Part shown: positions 34,719 to 46,508 of the stretch, one piece after another
How the letters are laid out: each line of letters begins with the position of its first letter
Position numbering within the stretch: the first letter of the stretch is position 1
Source: Aurifilum marmelostoma
Lineage: Eukaryota > Ascomycota > Sordariomycetes > Diaporthales > Cryphonectriaceae
Direction: 5' to 3'
Length of the DNA: 64,000 bases
Assembly: GCA_027559495.1 (NCBI GenBank)
Contig: JAMXSV010000018.1
Location: 62,001-126,000 of the forward strand
Notes under the pieces: model-generated
The model's input: only the letters and a program-made list of their open reading frames with translations
Databases searched by the model: none
What the model was told of the DNA's origin: nothing
Program-made: the position numbers and the translations under genes

Positions 34719-36173
34719 CTAATTCTTGGCCCCGAAAGCCTTGTCAAAACCGGTCAGGGTGAATCGGTAGTGTACCTTATTCTCCTTGACGCGCTCGACG
34801 GCTTCCTTGCAGCCATCCTCGGAGATGTCGATAGTCTCTACCCATGGCTTAATACCCTTCTCAGCAGCAAGCTTCAACAGAGCATTCATTTCCTCTGTAG
34901 TCAACATGGTCAGTATCAGCGAGAACATGTGAAGAATCGCCAACGATGGGGCAGCAACTTACGGTTATTGCCCAGGTGGCTGCCGGTAAGCTTGGCTGCG
35001 TTGCCCGCGAAGGCTTGAGCCATCATCTCGGGCAGAGGCTCGTCGGGCAAGCCAACCATGTGGAATTGACCTCCAACCTGTTGTCATGTCAGCCCCGCAC
35101 GAAACTGGTGAGGATGGATGCGTTACACACCTTCAACGTGGACATGTATGTCTTCAGATCGAAGGTGTGGGTCATGTCACTGCAGTTCAGGATGAAGTCA
35201 AACGCGAAAGCCCACGGCTCTGCCCAGTCCTTCTCGTTGGTGACGATGGCCTCCTTGGCGCCCAGCTTCTTGATATCCTCCACCTTGTGGGGCGAATGCG
35301 TAAAGGCATAGACCTCGGCACCGAGAGCGACAGCCCACTGGATGCCCAGATGGCCCAGGCCTCCGATGCCACAAATGGCGACCTTCTTGCCGGGGCCGAC
35401 CCCAGCCCGCACCAGGGGTGAGTAAGTGGTGATACCGGCGCAGAGAAGCGGCGCAGCATCAGACGAGGCCAGGGCATCGGGAATCTTGAAGGTGAAGTAT
35501 TCGTGTGCTCGTATGTAGTTGGCATAGCCGCCATGAGCCCAGCTGCCATCTTCATATTGCGAATTGTAAGTATCCTGAGCGCGCTCTTGGTCAGCGTGAA
35601 TGTTCCTCCTAGGTAGAACCGAAGTCTTCAAAAGATGAGCGACCACAGGGGCCCGTGGGGGGGGGGGGGGGGCATACGACAAGGTGAGGGCAGTAATTCT
35701 CGTTGGCATTCTTGCACTGTGCGCACTTCAGACAGCTCCAGACCTGGGCTCCAACGCCAACCCTGTCACCCTCTTTGATCTCCTTGACGTCCTTCCCGAC
35801 TTTGACAGCCTTGCCAACCACCTCGTGGCCAACGCAGAGGGGCCCTTCATAGTCACCCCAACCGCCAGTGATTGTGTGCCTTTAAAAGCGGTAAGTATTA
35901 GTAGTCGGAAGGAAAAGTGAGCACGGCATGGATTATCTGTGATTGTATTCGTGCCCTTCATACACAACAGAGGGGGAGCCGGGGGGGGGGGGGAGACAGA
36001 AAAAAAAAGGAAGGAAAGACATACACATCACTGCCACATACACCGCATGCCTCGATCTGCACGTCGATGTCGTTGGGTCCAAACGGTTTTGGCTTCAGCT
36101 CGTGCTTCTTGAACTGGTTCCAGGTTTTGGGCCCCGCAACGCAGAAACCCTCGAAAGTATCCGGGTAGCCCAT
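34719..36173 (-). CDS. Zinc-dependent NADP alcohol dehydrogenase, ADH6/cinnamyl-alcohol type
   Basis: A medium-chain dehydrogenase that reduces aldehydes to alcohols. Five exons: 36173-36025, 35879-35678, 35574-35131, 35077-34963 and 34894-34719, with introns of 145, 103, 53 and 68 bases and consistent phases; 361 residues. Motifs are EACGVCGSDVH (catalytic zinc Cys), GHEVVGKAV (zinc-site His-Glu), the four-Cys structural-zinc loop (CLKCAQCKNANENYC) and GIGGLGHLGIQWA for cofactor binding. The build matches yeast ADH6/ADH7 and plant cinnamyl alcohol dehydrogenases, usually NADP-dependent, cytosolic and broad in substrate. Intron 2 contains a G14 run. A TATAAAG element lies about 160 bases upstream of the ATG. 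Confidence 0.94.
35657..35672. repeat. Poly-G tract inside intron 2 of the alcohol dehydrogenase
   Basis: An uninterrupted run of about 16 G (C on the gene's strand) sits a few bases after the intron donor. The exact length is uncertain because homopolymers elsewhere in this window appear misread. Confidence 0.8.
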
Positions 36174-37426
36174 GTTTTTGTTGTAATCTTATAGTTCCTG
36201 ATTTTAATGCAATAGAGGGGGGGGATTATGACTAGAAATAGCAGTGAGAGGAGGGCAGGCGAGACAAGATTGTTTCACCGCAGCGTGAAACACGTCCGCT
36301 GGACGCTGGGACAGCGCGAGAGGTCGAGCCTTTATAGCCAACTCATAGCTTCACAAGTTCTATCTGCAATTCTCTCCGAGATATGGAATCTGGGAAGGGT
36401 TGATGACGTCGGGGATGAAGAGCCTCATGCCTGCTGGTTCGTGGTATAAGGCCGTACGTACTTTGGTAGGCTCCTCCAGAATAGCTCCAGACCCGAGACA
36501 AAGGAGGCCTAATTGGCTCGGCTAGCTACCCGGAAGTTCTGTGCAACGTTCGGCAGTGAGCTCTAGGCGGTTTCTAGATGCCATGAGAAGGCCAACAGAA
36601 CGGCCCTTTTTTATACTAGTCTATGACGATGAAAGACTTGCCGTACTAGGTGGCAGACCTGAAGCCTAGACCACTTCTTACTCAGTATCACTGTGCCGGT
36701 ACAGGATGACCCACAAGACCTGCTTAAGCTTATTGACCTGTGACGCCAGAGTCTGCCATCTCCGGAGTTATCATTCCGCGGCTGCTGAGCTCAACATCGT
36801 GATACTATTACTGGACCAATATCGTGTATCAAATGTGTGACAACGGCGAAGATCTGGAACGGCACGTCGCCGAGGGAAATCCACACTCAGTTTAACAGCT
36901 CTGTGGGACCTCTCACAGACTCTACACATGAAAATGGATTCAAGGATGGTCGTCCACAAGTGTCTTAGTTCATCTTCTCGTTGACAACTATTCAATAATG
37001 TATCCTACAGGATATTATCGTTTACTATGTGGATAAAACAATTTCTATGAATAATTGCAGCCAAAATCTGTCTACCATGCGAGTACGCCATGTTTATTAA
37101 TGATACTTTGTATGTTGCTCATTCCTACAGTACTGGCGCCAGCAGTGGTACTTGTAGAATACTCTGGAACCAGGTTTGGTGTTGCTTGGGGCACCTCCCA
37201 GAGGGGCAACCCCACCTGACGTCAGCAAGCTGCCCCCTAGCTATCAGCGGGGTAACTGTACACCCAGAGAAATTTAGGCGCTGTCCGCTGCACATCATGT
37301 ACCCAAGAGCCTGAGTACATCAAAACTTGGAGAGAAGGCTCAAACTTCATTTCACAGTGGCCCGGTCGACCCATTTCTAGCCCCTCACGACACCCTGCCC
37401 CAACTGCAACTTTCACATCAAAGTGA
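36174..37426. other. Divergent region, alcohol dehydrogenase and glyoxalase I
   Basis: About 1.25 kb of shared upstream DNA. Apart from the TATA element near 36330 no gene or clear regulatory motif was seen. Confidence 0.5.
36330..36336 (-). promoter_or_regulatory. Possible TATA box of the alcohol dehydrogenase gene
   Basis: TATAAAG on the gene's strand, about 157 bases upstream of the ATG. Confidence 0.45.
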
Positions 37427-38888
37427 ATGAGTTCCATCCGAGCTCTGCAGCGACTCAGACTGCAAGTGTCCCTGCTATCCACATCATCGTTCAAGTCAGG
37501 CCCACGTATGTTGATATGCCCTCGAGTCTGTCCCAAAGATAGCTTCCCCTCCTTTCTGGCACTCACTTACCTGTTGCTCTCCCACAGCCCTACGGAGTAT
37601 TGCAGCATCATCAAGGTACCTGGCTACCATGGCGTCAACCACAGATTCCAAGAACTACAAATTCAACCACTCGATGTGAGTCAGACCCAATTGTGCATCT
37701 TCTCTCCCATTACTTACTCACCACTCACTGGTCAGGATCCGGGTCAAGGATCCCAAGGCATCAGTCAAATTCTATGAGCATCTGGGCATGACCGTCGTCA
37801 AGAAGCTGTCCTTCCCAGATAATAAATTTGATCTCTACTTTCTGGGCTATGACGCTCCCCAGGCTCTATCTCACGGCAAGGCCACCTTTGATAGGGAGGG
37901 CCTTATCGAGCTGACGTACGTATCCCAGATTCTTGGGGCCTTCCACTTTGCATTTCCTCTGATCAAGATCCCCTGGTGTACTGACGAGGCTTGCAAAGAC
38001 ACAATTACGGTACTGAGGATGACCCTGAGTACAAGATTAACAATGGCAATGCGGAGCCTCACCGTGGCTTCGGACACACCTGTATCAGCGTGGACAACAT
38101 TCAGGCTGCTTGCCAGAGGATCGAGGATGCTGGTTACAAGTTCCAGAAGAAGCTTACTGACGGCAAGATGCGAAACATCGCCTTTGCCCTTGATCCTGAC
38201 GGTTACTGTGAGCGGTTCTCTGGTCGAATAACGAACATCTGACCCTCCACTATCAAACTGACTCCTTTCTCTCTCTCCGTTATAGGGGTCGAGATCATCG
38301 GCCGTAAGCCCATCGAAGAGACCGAGAGCATCAAGGAAACGGACGTTTCCACCTATCACATGAATCACACCATGATTCGCGTCAAGGATGCCGACAAGTC
38401 CCTCAAGTTCTACCAGGAAGTCATGGGAATGTCTCTCATGAGGGAAGCCGGCAACCCTTCAGCTGGCTTCACGCTGTACTTCCTGGGCTACCCAGGCGAG
38501 CAGGGTATGCCCCAGGATGGCAAGACAGCCGGGCGCGAGGGTCTTCTGGAGCTTACTTGGAATCACGGCACCGAGAAGGACGAGAGCTTCAGCTACCACA
38601 ACGGAAACGACCAACCGCAAGGATTTGGCCACATCTGTAAGTTGGGAGTGTCGGATCCGCACTACGAATCTTGAGAGTCAAATTGAACACTACTGATATT
38701 AATGACCCAAAGGTATTTCTGTCGACAACATCGACGCCGCCTGTGAGCGGTTCGAGAGCCTGAATGTCAACTGGAAGAAGAGGCTGACGGATGGCCGCAT
38801 GAAGAACGTGGCTTTTGTCCTGGATCCTGATGGTTATTGGATCGAGATTGTTCAGAACGAGAGGTTTACTGGTAAGGAGAACTTTTAG
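37427..38888 (+). CDS. GLO1: Glyoxalase I (lactoylglutathione lyase), two-domain, with presequence
   Basis: It converts the hemithioacetal of methylglyoxal and glutathione to S-lactoylglutathione, detoxifying a glycolytic by-product. Six exons: 37427-37505, 37588-37675, 37736-37915, 37999-38207, 38286-38636 and 38713-38888; all phases agree, 360 residues. It carries two tandem glyoxalase domains, as in yeast Glo1: domain 1 from MIRVKDPKASVKFYEHLGM to DPDGYWVEIIG, and domain 2 from MIRVKDADKSLKFYQEVMGM to DPDGYWIEIV, each with its metal-binding Glu (LIELTHNYG; LLELTWNHG). The first 40 residues are rich in Arg and Ser (starting MSSIRALQRLRLQVSLLSTS, ending ASSRYLAT) and look like a mitochondrial targeting peptide. 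An internal in-frame ATG at 37629 (Met41) would give the usual cytosolic form. Confidence 0.92.
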
Positions 38889-39768
38889 GACAGGAGGTCA
38901 AATACGTGACTCGTCATGATACGACGACGTCCTGTACATAGCGAGGTCGAGACTGTGTGATTTGGAATGGACAACTCCAGACAAGACCTAGTGAAGTGCC
39001 CTCCTGCACATAGTACTGACGTGGCTGACTGTGGAACATACTGCTATGAGACCGATATCGCTGTGCTCCCTCAGTACCCTTACTAACCTACAATACTACA
39101 ATGTTGCTCTGGGACGTATGAACGCGGTCCAACGACGTAGAGAGAAAGATTATGTGGGTGGGGCTGGTGGTTTAGATACACAGCAAGCCGCGCTGACATG
39201 CATTAAATTCATGCTTCCCCCACGGGGAATGTGGTCACTGAGCTTGGGGGGAAAAGCAAGGCAAGGAAGTAAGAGTGAGGGGCAGGATGGGAGAGTGGGA
39301 GAGGGAGGGGGTAGACCCCCTTGCCTCTCTGGCATGACGGGGCGGGAAGCCGTTTTGATGGCGTGGGGACATGGCCGATAGTGGAATGGACTCTCTCCTC
39401 AGCTTCAAGCGCCTCTCTATATGGCCATACCCAGGCCGTATATGGGCTACTGGCGCCCAGCGCCTTCCTCCTTCTTCGGCGGCTACTGCATACTTACCTG
39501 CAGGTGCTACGTAGTAAAGCTCCTGCTTATTTCTCATTGCTTATTGCTGGGAAGGCGCGGGAGTCGCCCGCATGTGAACAACGGAAGGAGGTCGGGGCCT
39601 CTCTTGCTCCCACGTTCTTCCTTCCCACCTCACTGCTCGCTTTCTCTCTTCTCCTTCTAATCCCTTCACTCTCTATTCTTGCCCACTCTGGGAAGTCCTT
39701 TGAGATAGAGATATCGTGTGAGGAATTCGACACTCCCTTGGACTAAGGTCATCTGCAGTCATTTCAAC
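38889..39768. other. Intergenic region, tandem genes
   Basis: About 880 bases with the GLO1 3' UTR and the promoter and leader of the phosphoglycerate dehydrogenase. Short open frames only. Confidence 0.5.
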
Positions 39769-41671
39769 ATGGCGCCGACCGCCCTCACAGACTCGTCCAA
39801 CGCCTCGCAGGTCGATGAAACAGTCTCTCGAGTCCTCGTCCCCGAGAAGCTTTCTCCTGACGGCCTAAGCCTGCTCACAGAAGCGGGCTTCGAGGTCGAT
39901 AGCCGCCCTGGGCTTTCTGCCCAGGAGCTCCTTTCCCTTATTCCATCCTACCATGCTCTCATTGTCCGGTCTGAGACCAAAGTGACGTCTGATGTCCTGT
40001 CTGCTGGCTCGAGACTGAAGGTCGTTGCACGGGCGGGCGTGGGTGTCGACAACATTGACATCCAAGCGGCCACATCTTATGGAATCATTGTGGTGAATTC
40101 TCCAGCTGGAAATATTGCCGCCGCTGCGGAGCACACCATCGCCCTGCTGCTGGCTACGGCTCGCAACGTGGGAAGGGCGGACGCGAGTGTCAAGGCCAAG
40201 CAGTGGGAGAGGAGCAAGCTGGTGGGCATCGAGGTGGGCAGCAAGACACTAGGGCTGGTAGGCCTCGGCAAGGTCGGGATGAAGGTTGCCAGAATGGCCA
40301 TCGGGCTGGGTATGAAGGTTGTGGCGGTCGATCCCTACATGAGCGCCGATGTTGCGAAGCAGAACGGTGTCAAGATGCTGGAAAACCTGCAGGAACTACT
40401 GCCTCATGTGGATTTCCTGACCATCCACACGCCACTACTGGCCAGCACGCTGAACCTGCTAGGCGAGAAAGAGTTTCAGACCATGAAGAGGACCGCCAGG
40501 GTCCTCAATGTTGCCCGTGGCGGTATCTACAACGAGGAGGCCTTGATCAAAGCCTTGGATGAGGGCTGGATCGCAGGCGCAGGCATCGACGTCTTCACAA
40601 GCGAGCCACCTGAGCCCGGCTCAAGCGCGGAGAAGGTCACGCTACATCCCAAGGTCGTTGTAAGTATTCTACCATGTTTATCTCCTTTCTCTTTCTTCTT
40701 TTTATTCTTGTTCTTCTTCTTCTTTACTTTTTATTTTCTTTTTCTTTTCTTTTCTTTTTTTTTTGGTCCGTCTTGCTCGTCTCTTCCGTTCTTTATGGGA
40801 CTGTCTAACCCCCACTCCACAGTCGACACCACATCTCGGAGCGTCTACGGTGGAAGCCCAAGAGAACGTTTCCCTGGACGTGTGTAACCAGGTTGCAGAG
40901 ATCCTGCGCGGCGGCATGCCCAGCGCGGCCGTCAACGCACCGCTCATCCTACCCGAGGAGTATAGAAAGCTCCAGCCTTTCGTGCGGCTGGTCGAGCGGC
41001 TAGGCGATCTCTATACACAACACTTCGTGGGCCAAAAAGGAGGCATGGTCGGTGGTCGCAAGTTCGAACTCATCTACCACGGCGAGCTGGCGGGCGTATC
41101 CAACACCCGACCGCTGCTCGCAGCGCTGATCAAGGGCTTGACAAGCAGCATCAGTGACAGCGGGGGCAGAGACGTGAACATTGTAAACGCACAGCTCATT
41201 GCAAAAGAGAAGGGTATTGCTATCAACGAGACCCATGCCCGCGAGGAGTCCAAGGATGTGGGATACGCCAGCCTGGTAACCTTACGCTCGTACGACGGTG
41301 GCCAAGGAGCCGAGCAGATTATCGAGGGCTATGTGAGCGGGCAGTCATTTTACATCAGCAAGTTGGGCCGATTCACGGCCAATTTCATTCCTGAGGGCAC
41401 AATGATTCTTCTGCATAACTATGATGAGCCAGGCAAGATTGGTAACGTGGGAATTATCCTTGGGACTCACAAGGTCAACATCACATTCATGCAGGTGGCC
41501 AGTCTGGACAGGGCGGTGCTGGCAGCGGGCGACGGCAACGGTGCCAAAAAGAGAAAGGGTGAGAACGAGGCCTTGATGATCCTCGGGGTAGATGGTGATG
41601 TGACAAGCGAGGTCCTTGAGGCACTGAGGCACTCTGATGGCATCCTGGATGTGAACCTGGTGCGACTGTGA
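39769..41671 (+). CDS. D-3-phosphoglycerate dehydrogenase, first step of serine synthesis
   Basis: It oxidises 3-phosphoglycerate to 3-phosphohydroxypyruvate in the cytosol. Exon 1 is 39769-40659 and exon 2 is 40823-41671; the 163 base intron, very pyrimidine-rich, joins in phase 0. The product has 579 residues, larger than yeast Ser3/Ser33 (469) and like the type I, long-form enzymes. Domain order: substrate/NAD-binding core with LGLVGLGKVGMKVA, RVLNVARGGIYNEEAL and the STPHLGAST active-site segment (catalytic His), then an intervening ASB-like domain (from about 340) and a C-terminal ACT-like regulatory domain (MILLHNYDEPGKIGNVGIILG), where serine feedback often acts. The ATG is the one closest to the family start; a longer frame begins at 39718. 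Confidence 0.94.
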
Positions 41672-43345
41672 TCCTGCGATTTGCAGAACAAGCGTCCGAC
41701 CAAAGCGGAGTCTAAAGCACTCCAGCATAGACTAGGAGACGGGGAAGAAAGAGAAACGCCCAAGGGTTCTGGGAGTTAGCTTTCTGGGGCGTCTGTGCAC
41801 CTAGAGTGGCCATGGCTTGATAGATGGAGTGGTGGGACCACTTCGGGTGATATCACCAAGCCACAAGTCCCATATGCTGCGCTTCACCGGTGTCATAACG
41901 ACCCGATACTGCATTGTTGACGTGGGTAGCTGAGTGATGGGTAGACTTCTTCCCGTGCATGGAGCAACCGCTGCTCAGCCGCACAGCTCCTGCCATGTGG
42001 AAGATTGGCACGGCAGACGTCCTTCGGGAAGACTGACTGACAACTGGCACTTCTATCTGAGCCATCGTTCTAGATGGCTCACTATATCGCACAGAGAAGA
42101 CTAGATGGTGCAGTATCTCGATCTGTATACAGACCAGAGGGGTAGATACCTGGATCCGTGGGCTACAAGCAAGTGCTGGTCAGATGCAAACACCCTGTTA
42201 TGCTCGTATTTTCTTGATGTCGAGCCATTGGCCTTTCCCTCGTCTAATGCAAACATGGGTGCTGGGTCGGTTGTGTGCTTGTTGAAACGAGACGAGATGA
42301 TCCATGTCGTGTTACTGTGGGCGCGAGAGAATGGGTTAGGTTCTCGCTAAAAATTGATCTAGTTTCTAGGATGCTGCTCTCTCTATTTTATTTTTGGGTC
42401 TTATCTTCCCTCCTCCTTTTTTCCCCTATGCTTAACTTGCTGTTCTTCTTATTCTTTCTTCCTCCCAGTCTTTTTAGAGCTAGATAGCATTGGTAGAATA
42501 CCGGGTGACATCTTTTGTTTCGTCTCGGACAGGAGCAACATTCCGAAGTGCATGGCAGCACATTTCATGTGTAATGGTGACAGATGATTATATTGGGACT
42601 CACCGAAAGCTACACTGCTGTGGTTGGTACATATGGCATATATATTGTACTATAATTTATTACTATGTATACATAGTAGGAGGTACTGTGTACTAGCGGT
42701 ACTACGGTATGCGCTAACAACCATAGAAGACCCCAGCTGCTGCCGATGGTCCAATCACGGCGCCGCCTCTTTTCAAATATTATCGTCATAGCTCCTGTGT
42801 GTTCTTCAGCACGGTGGGCCTTGGCCCCCCCCTCCTTCCCCCCTCCCGGGCCATCTCGACCCACTGATCTTCCAGCGCACCAGTTGGCATGTTAGGGGGT
42901 CTCCTTGCCGCGGACAACGCTGTCCAGCGGGCCGTTCATAGCACGTTGGAGACCCACTGGGCCACCTGGACCCCGTCCATTGACCAAAGATATCGCGCGC
43001 TGGATCCTCACGATAATTTTCGTGTGTTTATCTTTCTTCTCTTTCTCCTCTCATTCCTCTCCACCACCACGTCTCCCCCGGCCTGTCTGGTCATACACTG
43101 CCTCACCAAGGCTTCAGGTGGAAGCAGGGGTAAGTACAATTCTTCTTTTCTCTTCCTGTCAATAAGACAGACACTCCTCCACGAAGACAGCGACCGCCGA
43201 AACTGATCTGATTTGAGCGGGGAGCTCTGAGCTGGACTGACACCGTTGTGTTCCGTGCGCTTGTTTACAGGAGGACCTCGATAGAGCTGCGCGGATCTAC
43301 GAAGACTTTTCCCCCTCCGCCTCTCAGGCGATACACCACCTCAGT
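41672..43345. other. 1.7 kb intergenic region with a probable 5'-UTR intron
   Basis: It holds the 3' end of the dehydrogenase gene and the promoter and leader of the CNNM-like gene. A GTAAGT donor at 43130 and a TTTACAG acceptor ending at 43271 suggest a leader intron (142 bases). No further gene was seen. Confidence 0.5.
43130..43271 (+). other. Probable 5'-leader intron of the CNNM-like gene
   Basis: GTAAGT donor and TTTACAG acceptor. Spliced exons would be read through in frame with the ATG at 43346, but I find no upstream ATG in that frame, so I treat it as leader. Confidence 0.45.
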
Positions 43346-45848
43346 ATGAGGCAACAACACCATGGCCATCAGTCCCTGATGGCCTTCCGTCCTGCCATTC
43401 TCGCCCTCTCCAAGGCTCTCTTTACCATTGGCGCCTCCGCCGCCCCCGTCTCCCTCATGGAGAAGCTCCACGACGGCAACGAGGAGGATTCTGGCACCGA
43501 GCTCTGGGTCCTCTACGTCGCCTCCATCTTCCTCGTCCTCCTCGGCGGTGCCTTTGCCGGCCTCACCATCGCCCTCATGGGACAGGATGGTATATATCTC
43601 CAGGTCATCGCCAAAGATCCCGCCGATTCCCAGCAGAAGAACGCGAAGAGGGTCTTCCAGCTCCTGCAGAAGGGAAAGCACTGGGTACTCGTCACGCTGC
43701 TCCTTAGTAATGTCATCGTGAACGAGACCCTACCAGTCGTGCTCGACCGCTGTCTTGGAGGTGGCGTGGCTGCCGTCGTTGGCTCTACCGTCTTAATCGG
43801 TACGTATCTTATGTCGCTGGAATGTGACGTCGAATCATCTCGCTTGGCTTCCGTGCCACACGAGGAACAGAGTATTGTGTGCTGACAGGTGTCTGATCGG
43901 TTGTTTATAGTCATCTTCGGCGAGGTTGTTCCTCAATCCGTCTGCGTCCGCTACGGCCTGGCCATCGGTGGTTTCATGTCCAAGCCCGTCCTCCTCCTGA
44001 TGTACCTGATGGCCCCCGTGGCCTGGCCCACTGCGAAACTGCTCGACTGGGCCCTGGGCGAGGATCACGGCACCGTCTACAAGAAGAGCGGTCTCAAGAC
44101 CTTGGTTACCCTGCATCGTACCTTGGGAGACGTCTCGGAGCGGCTGAACCAGGACGAAGTTACAATCATCGGCGCAGTCCTCGATCTCAAGGAGAAACCG
44201 GTCCATGCCGTCATGACGCCCATGGACGATGTCTTTGTCATGTCCGAAGATACGGTGCTGGATCAGGAGACTATCGACATGATGCTGTCGGCTGGCTACT
44301 CGCGCATACCTATTCACGAGGCCGGGAACCCGACCAACTTCATAGGCATGTTGTTGGTCAAGATTCTCATCACTTACGACCCTGAGGACTGCAAGAAGGT
44401 CAGAGACTTTGCCCTGGCGACGCTGCCCGAGACAAGGCCCGAGACAAGCTGTCTGGATATCATCAACTTCTTCCAGGAGGGCAAATCACACATGGTCCTG
44501 GTGTCCGAGTCGCCGGGAGATGACCATGGTGCCCTTGGTGTTGTCACCCTCGAAGATGTCATTGAAGAGCTGATCGGCGAGTACGTAAAAGCCCTCTGGA
44601 ACATGCTGAAAGTATATATATATATATGTATACACACATGTGCATTCATAGCCCGGAGTATAGATGGCTGACAAGACATGTTGCAGGGAAATCATTGATG
44701 AGTCAGATGTATACATTGATGTACATAAGGCTATCCGCCGCATGGCCCCAGCTCCTAAGGCTCGGTACCAGCGCCGTTCCTCTCACAGCGGCAAACCTAT
44801 CGCCGATGTGACTGACGGAAAGTCTAGTGAAGACACAAAAGTCGGGGAGGAGGATGGTCTAGAGACGACGGACGCAGACGGTAAAGGACAGCTTAGTGGT
44901 GGCCCAGAACAACGCGGGCAAGCTCGTGAGAGGTCTGGCAGTCCCATGACGAGCACCCTGCTGCTGCGCCGAAGCTCGGCTGGGATCGACGGCAGGATGG
45001 AGAGCGTGCCGGTGAGGGCCAACTTTGATGATATCAAGCAGCACCTGAAGCACCTCGGCCCGTCAAATCGGGCCTCCAACCCCAAAACCACACGATCGAC
45101 CACTGTCAAGATCAAGCCGGGTCTTGTCCTGCAGGAGCAGCCCCAGCCACGGTCGAACTCTGTGGCAGAAGAAGTCATACCAGAGGTCGCGAGCAATGAA
45201 GAGGAGGGCGGCGAGACCACGTCTCTGCTGGGAGGTGCAAAGGATGGTGTGCATGCACTGGCCCAGAGCTACGGCGCGATCGGGACGGGGGCACTCTCGA
45301 GGCCCCTCACTCCCCGGATCCAGACGACCGGCGTGTCCATCCAGCAGGAGGATCAGGCGACGCAGACATCGGCGCATCCCAGCATCGCCGAGGCCAAGAC
45401 AACTACCACGTCTCCTTCTGGTGGGGCGGAGGAGCAGAGGTCGCCAAAGTCAAGCTCGGGCAGCGAGACGGAACGGCTTGAGGCGGGACCGTACGGTCAC
45501 CGGACAGGACTTTTTGCTCGCAGTGGTAGCATCACGGAGCAGGTCGTAGAGACACGGGGCATCAAGAAGACGGTACTGGAGACGACTAGCTCGAACGACG
45601 ACGAAGAAGATTCACGGTATCGTAAGATGGCCAGCCGGTCGAACGTCAGCCTGTCATCAGGGGCACTACTGTCACCCGTGCCAGGGGCTGAAGAGGAGGA
45701 TGATGAGCCTGGCAGTGCTGCTGCTGCTGCGTCGACGCCAACTCTGCCGACCGAAAGCACTAAAGAAGACACGGGCAACCAGAACGGGGGCGGTAGCGGA
45801 GGCAGCAAGAAGAAGACGCGCAGGAAGAAGAGAAAGGGCAAGTCCTAG
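43346..45848 (+). CDS. CNNM/Mam3-like membrane protein with DUF21 and CBS pair
   Basis: Yeast Mam3 is a vacuolar membrane protein affecting manganese and magnesium handling; animal CNNM proteins are magnesium transporters or sensors. This protein has an N-terminal hydrophobic segment, the DUF21 membrane domain with GGAFAGLTIALMGQD and NETLPVVLD (about 50-230), and a cytosolic CBS pair (from about 245: EKPVHAVMTPMDDVFVM to VVTLEDVIEELIGEEIIDE). A disordered Ser-rich tail of about 370 residues ends in a Lys/Arg cluster. The tail contains ETTSLL, which fits the acidic di-leucine signal used for AP-3 sorting to the vacuole. Exons are 43346-43799, 43911-44580 and 44687-45848; phases agree; 761 residues. 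A TA-dinucleotide repeat lies in intron 2. Confidence 0.92.
44611..44626. repeat. TA dinucleotide repeat in intron 2
   Basis: A short TA microsatellite inside the second intron of the CNNM-like gene. Confidence 0.75.
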
Positions 45849-46508
45849 ATTGACTTTCTGCTCCTCTGATGACAATTTCTGTCTGTCCGCTTCACTGTTT
45901 GTTTCGAATTATTCTCATCTGGAGACAAAAACACAACCACACCGGGCGCAACTAACAAAGCCTCGTCTGCATCGTAATTATATGGGGGAAAAGAGGAGAT
46001 AATATTTTGTATCATTAACACATGGCTAAGGGTTGGGTTTGACAGCAATGGCATTTGAAACATTCTCTGTATTATTTACTCTGGCTTTTGGTCATTAACG
46101 TTCGCTGTTGGGATCGGGATCCATGCACACCGCATGATGAGTTACTGCTCGTCTCCTCTTGACAGAGGAGAATGGCTGCATTGTGACATGTTGATAATCC
46201 CGTACCACCTTGAGCATGTCCCAATTTGCTGACAGTATGGGGAAGTATTAAATAGCAAGCTTCGTCGTCAAGCGTAATCCACCAGTACTAACATGCTGCA
46301 TTGTACCAACCTCACTCGAGGGTAAATAAAGTTGGTCAAATGAGAGAGAAAGAAAACAAGGAAACCGACCTCAAGTTCAGAAAAGGGACCTCGTAATATA
46401 GTATCCAAGTATCACGCACTACTGTCATATAAGTAACTATCCATACAGACATCACCCTCCACTCAGTCGTAGGGTCTGAGAGCGTTTAGGTTCCCTACGT
46501 CTTCGCAC
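45849..46508. other. Convergent intergenic region
   Basis: 660 bases holding two 3' UTRs. No coding signal was seen. Confidence 0.5.

Noticed and set aside
42905..43129. Open frame with a hydrophobic stretch upstream of the CNNM-like gene, in phase through the leader intron
   Set aside because: It has no ATG, and the hydrophobic residues come from a pyrimidine-rich leader, which commonly translates to Phe/Leu/Ser.
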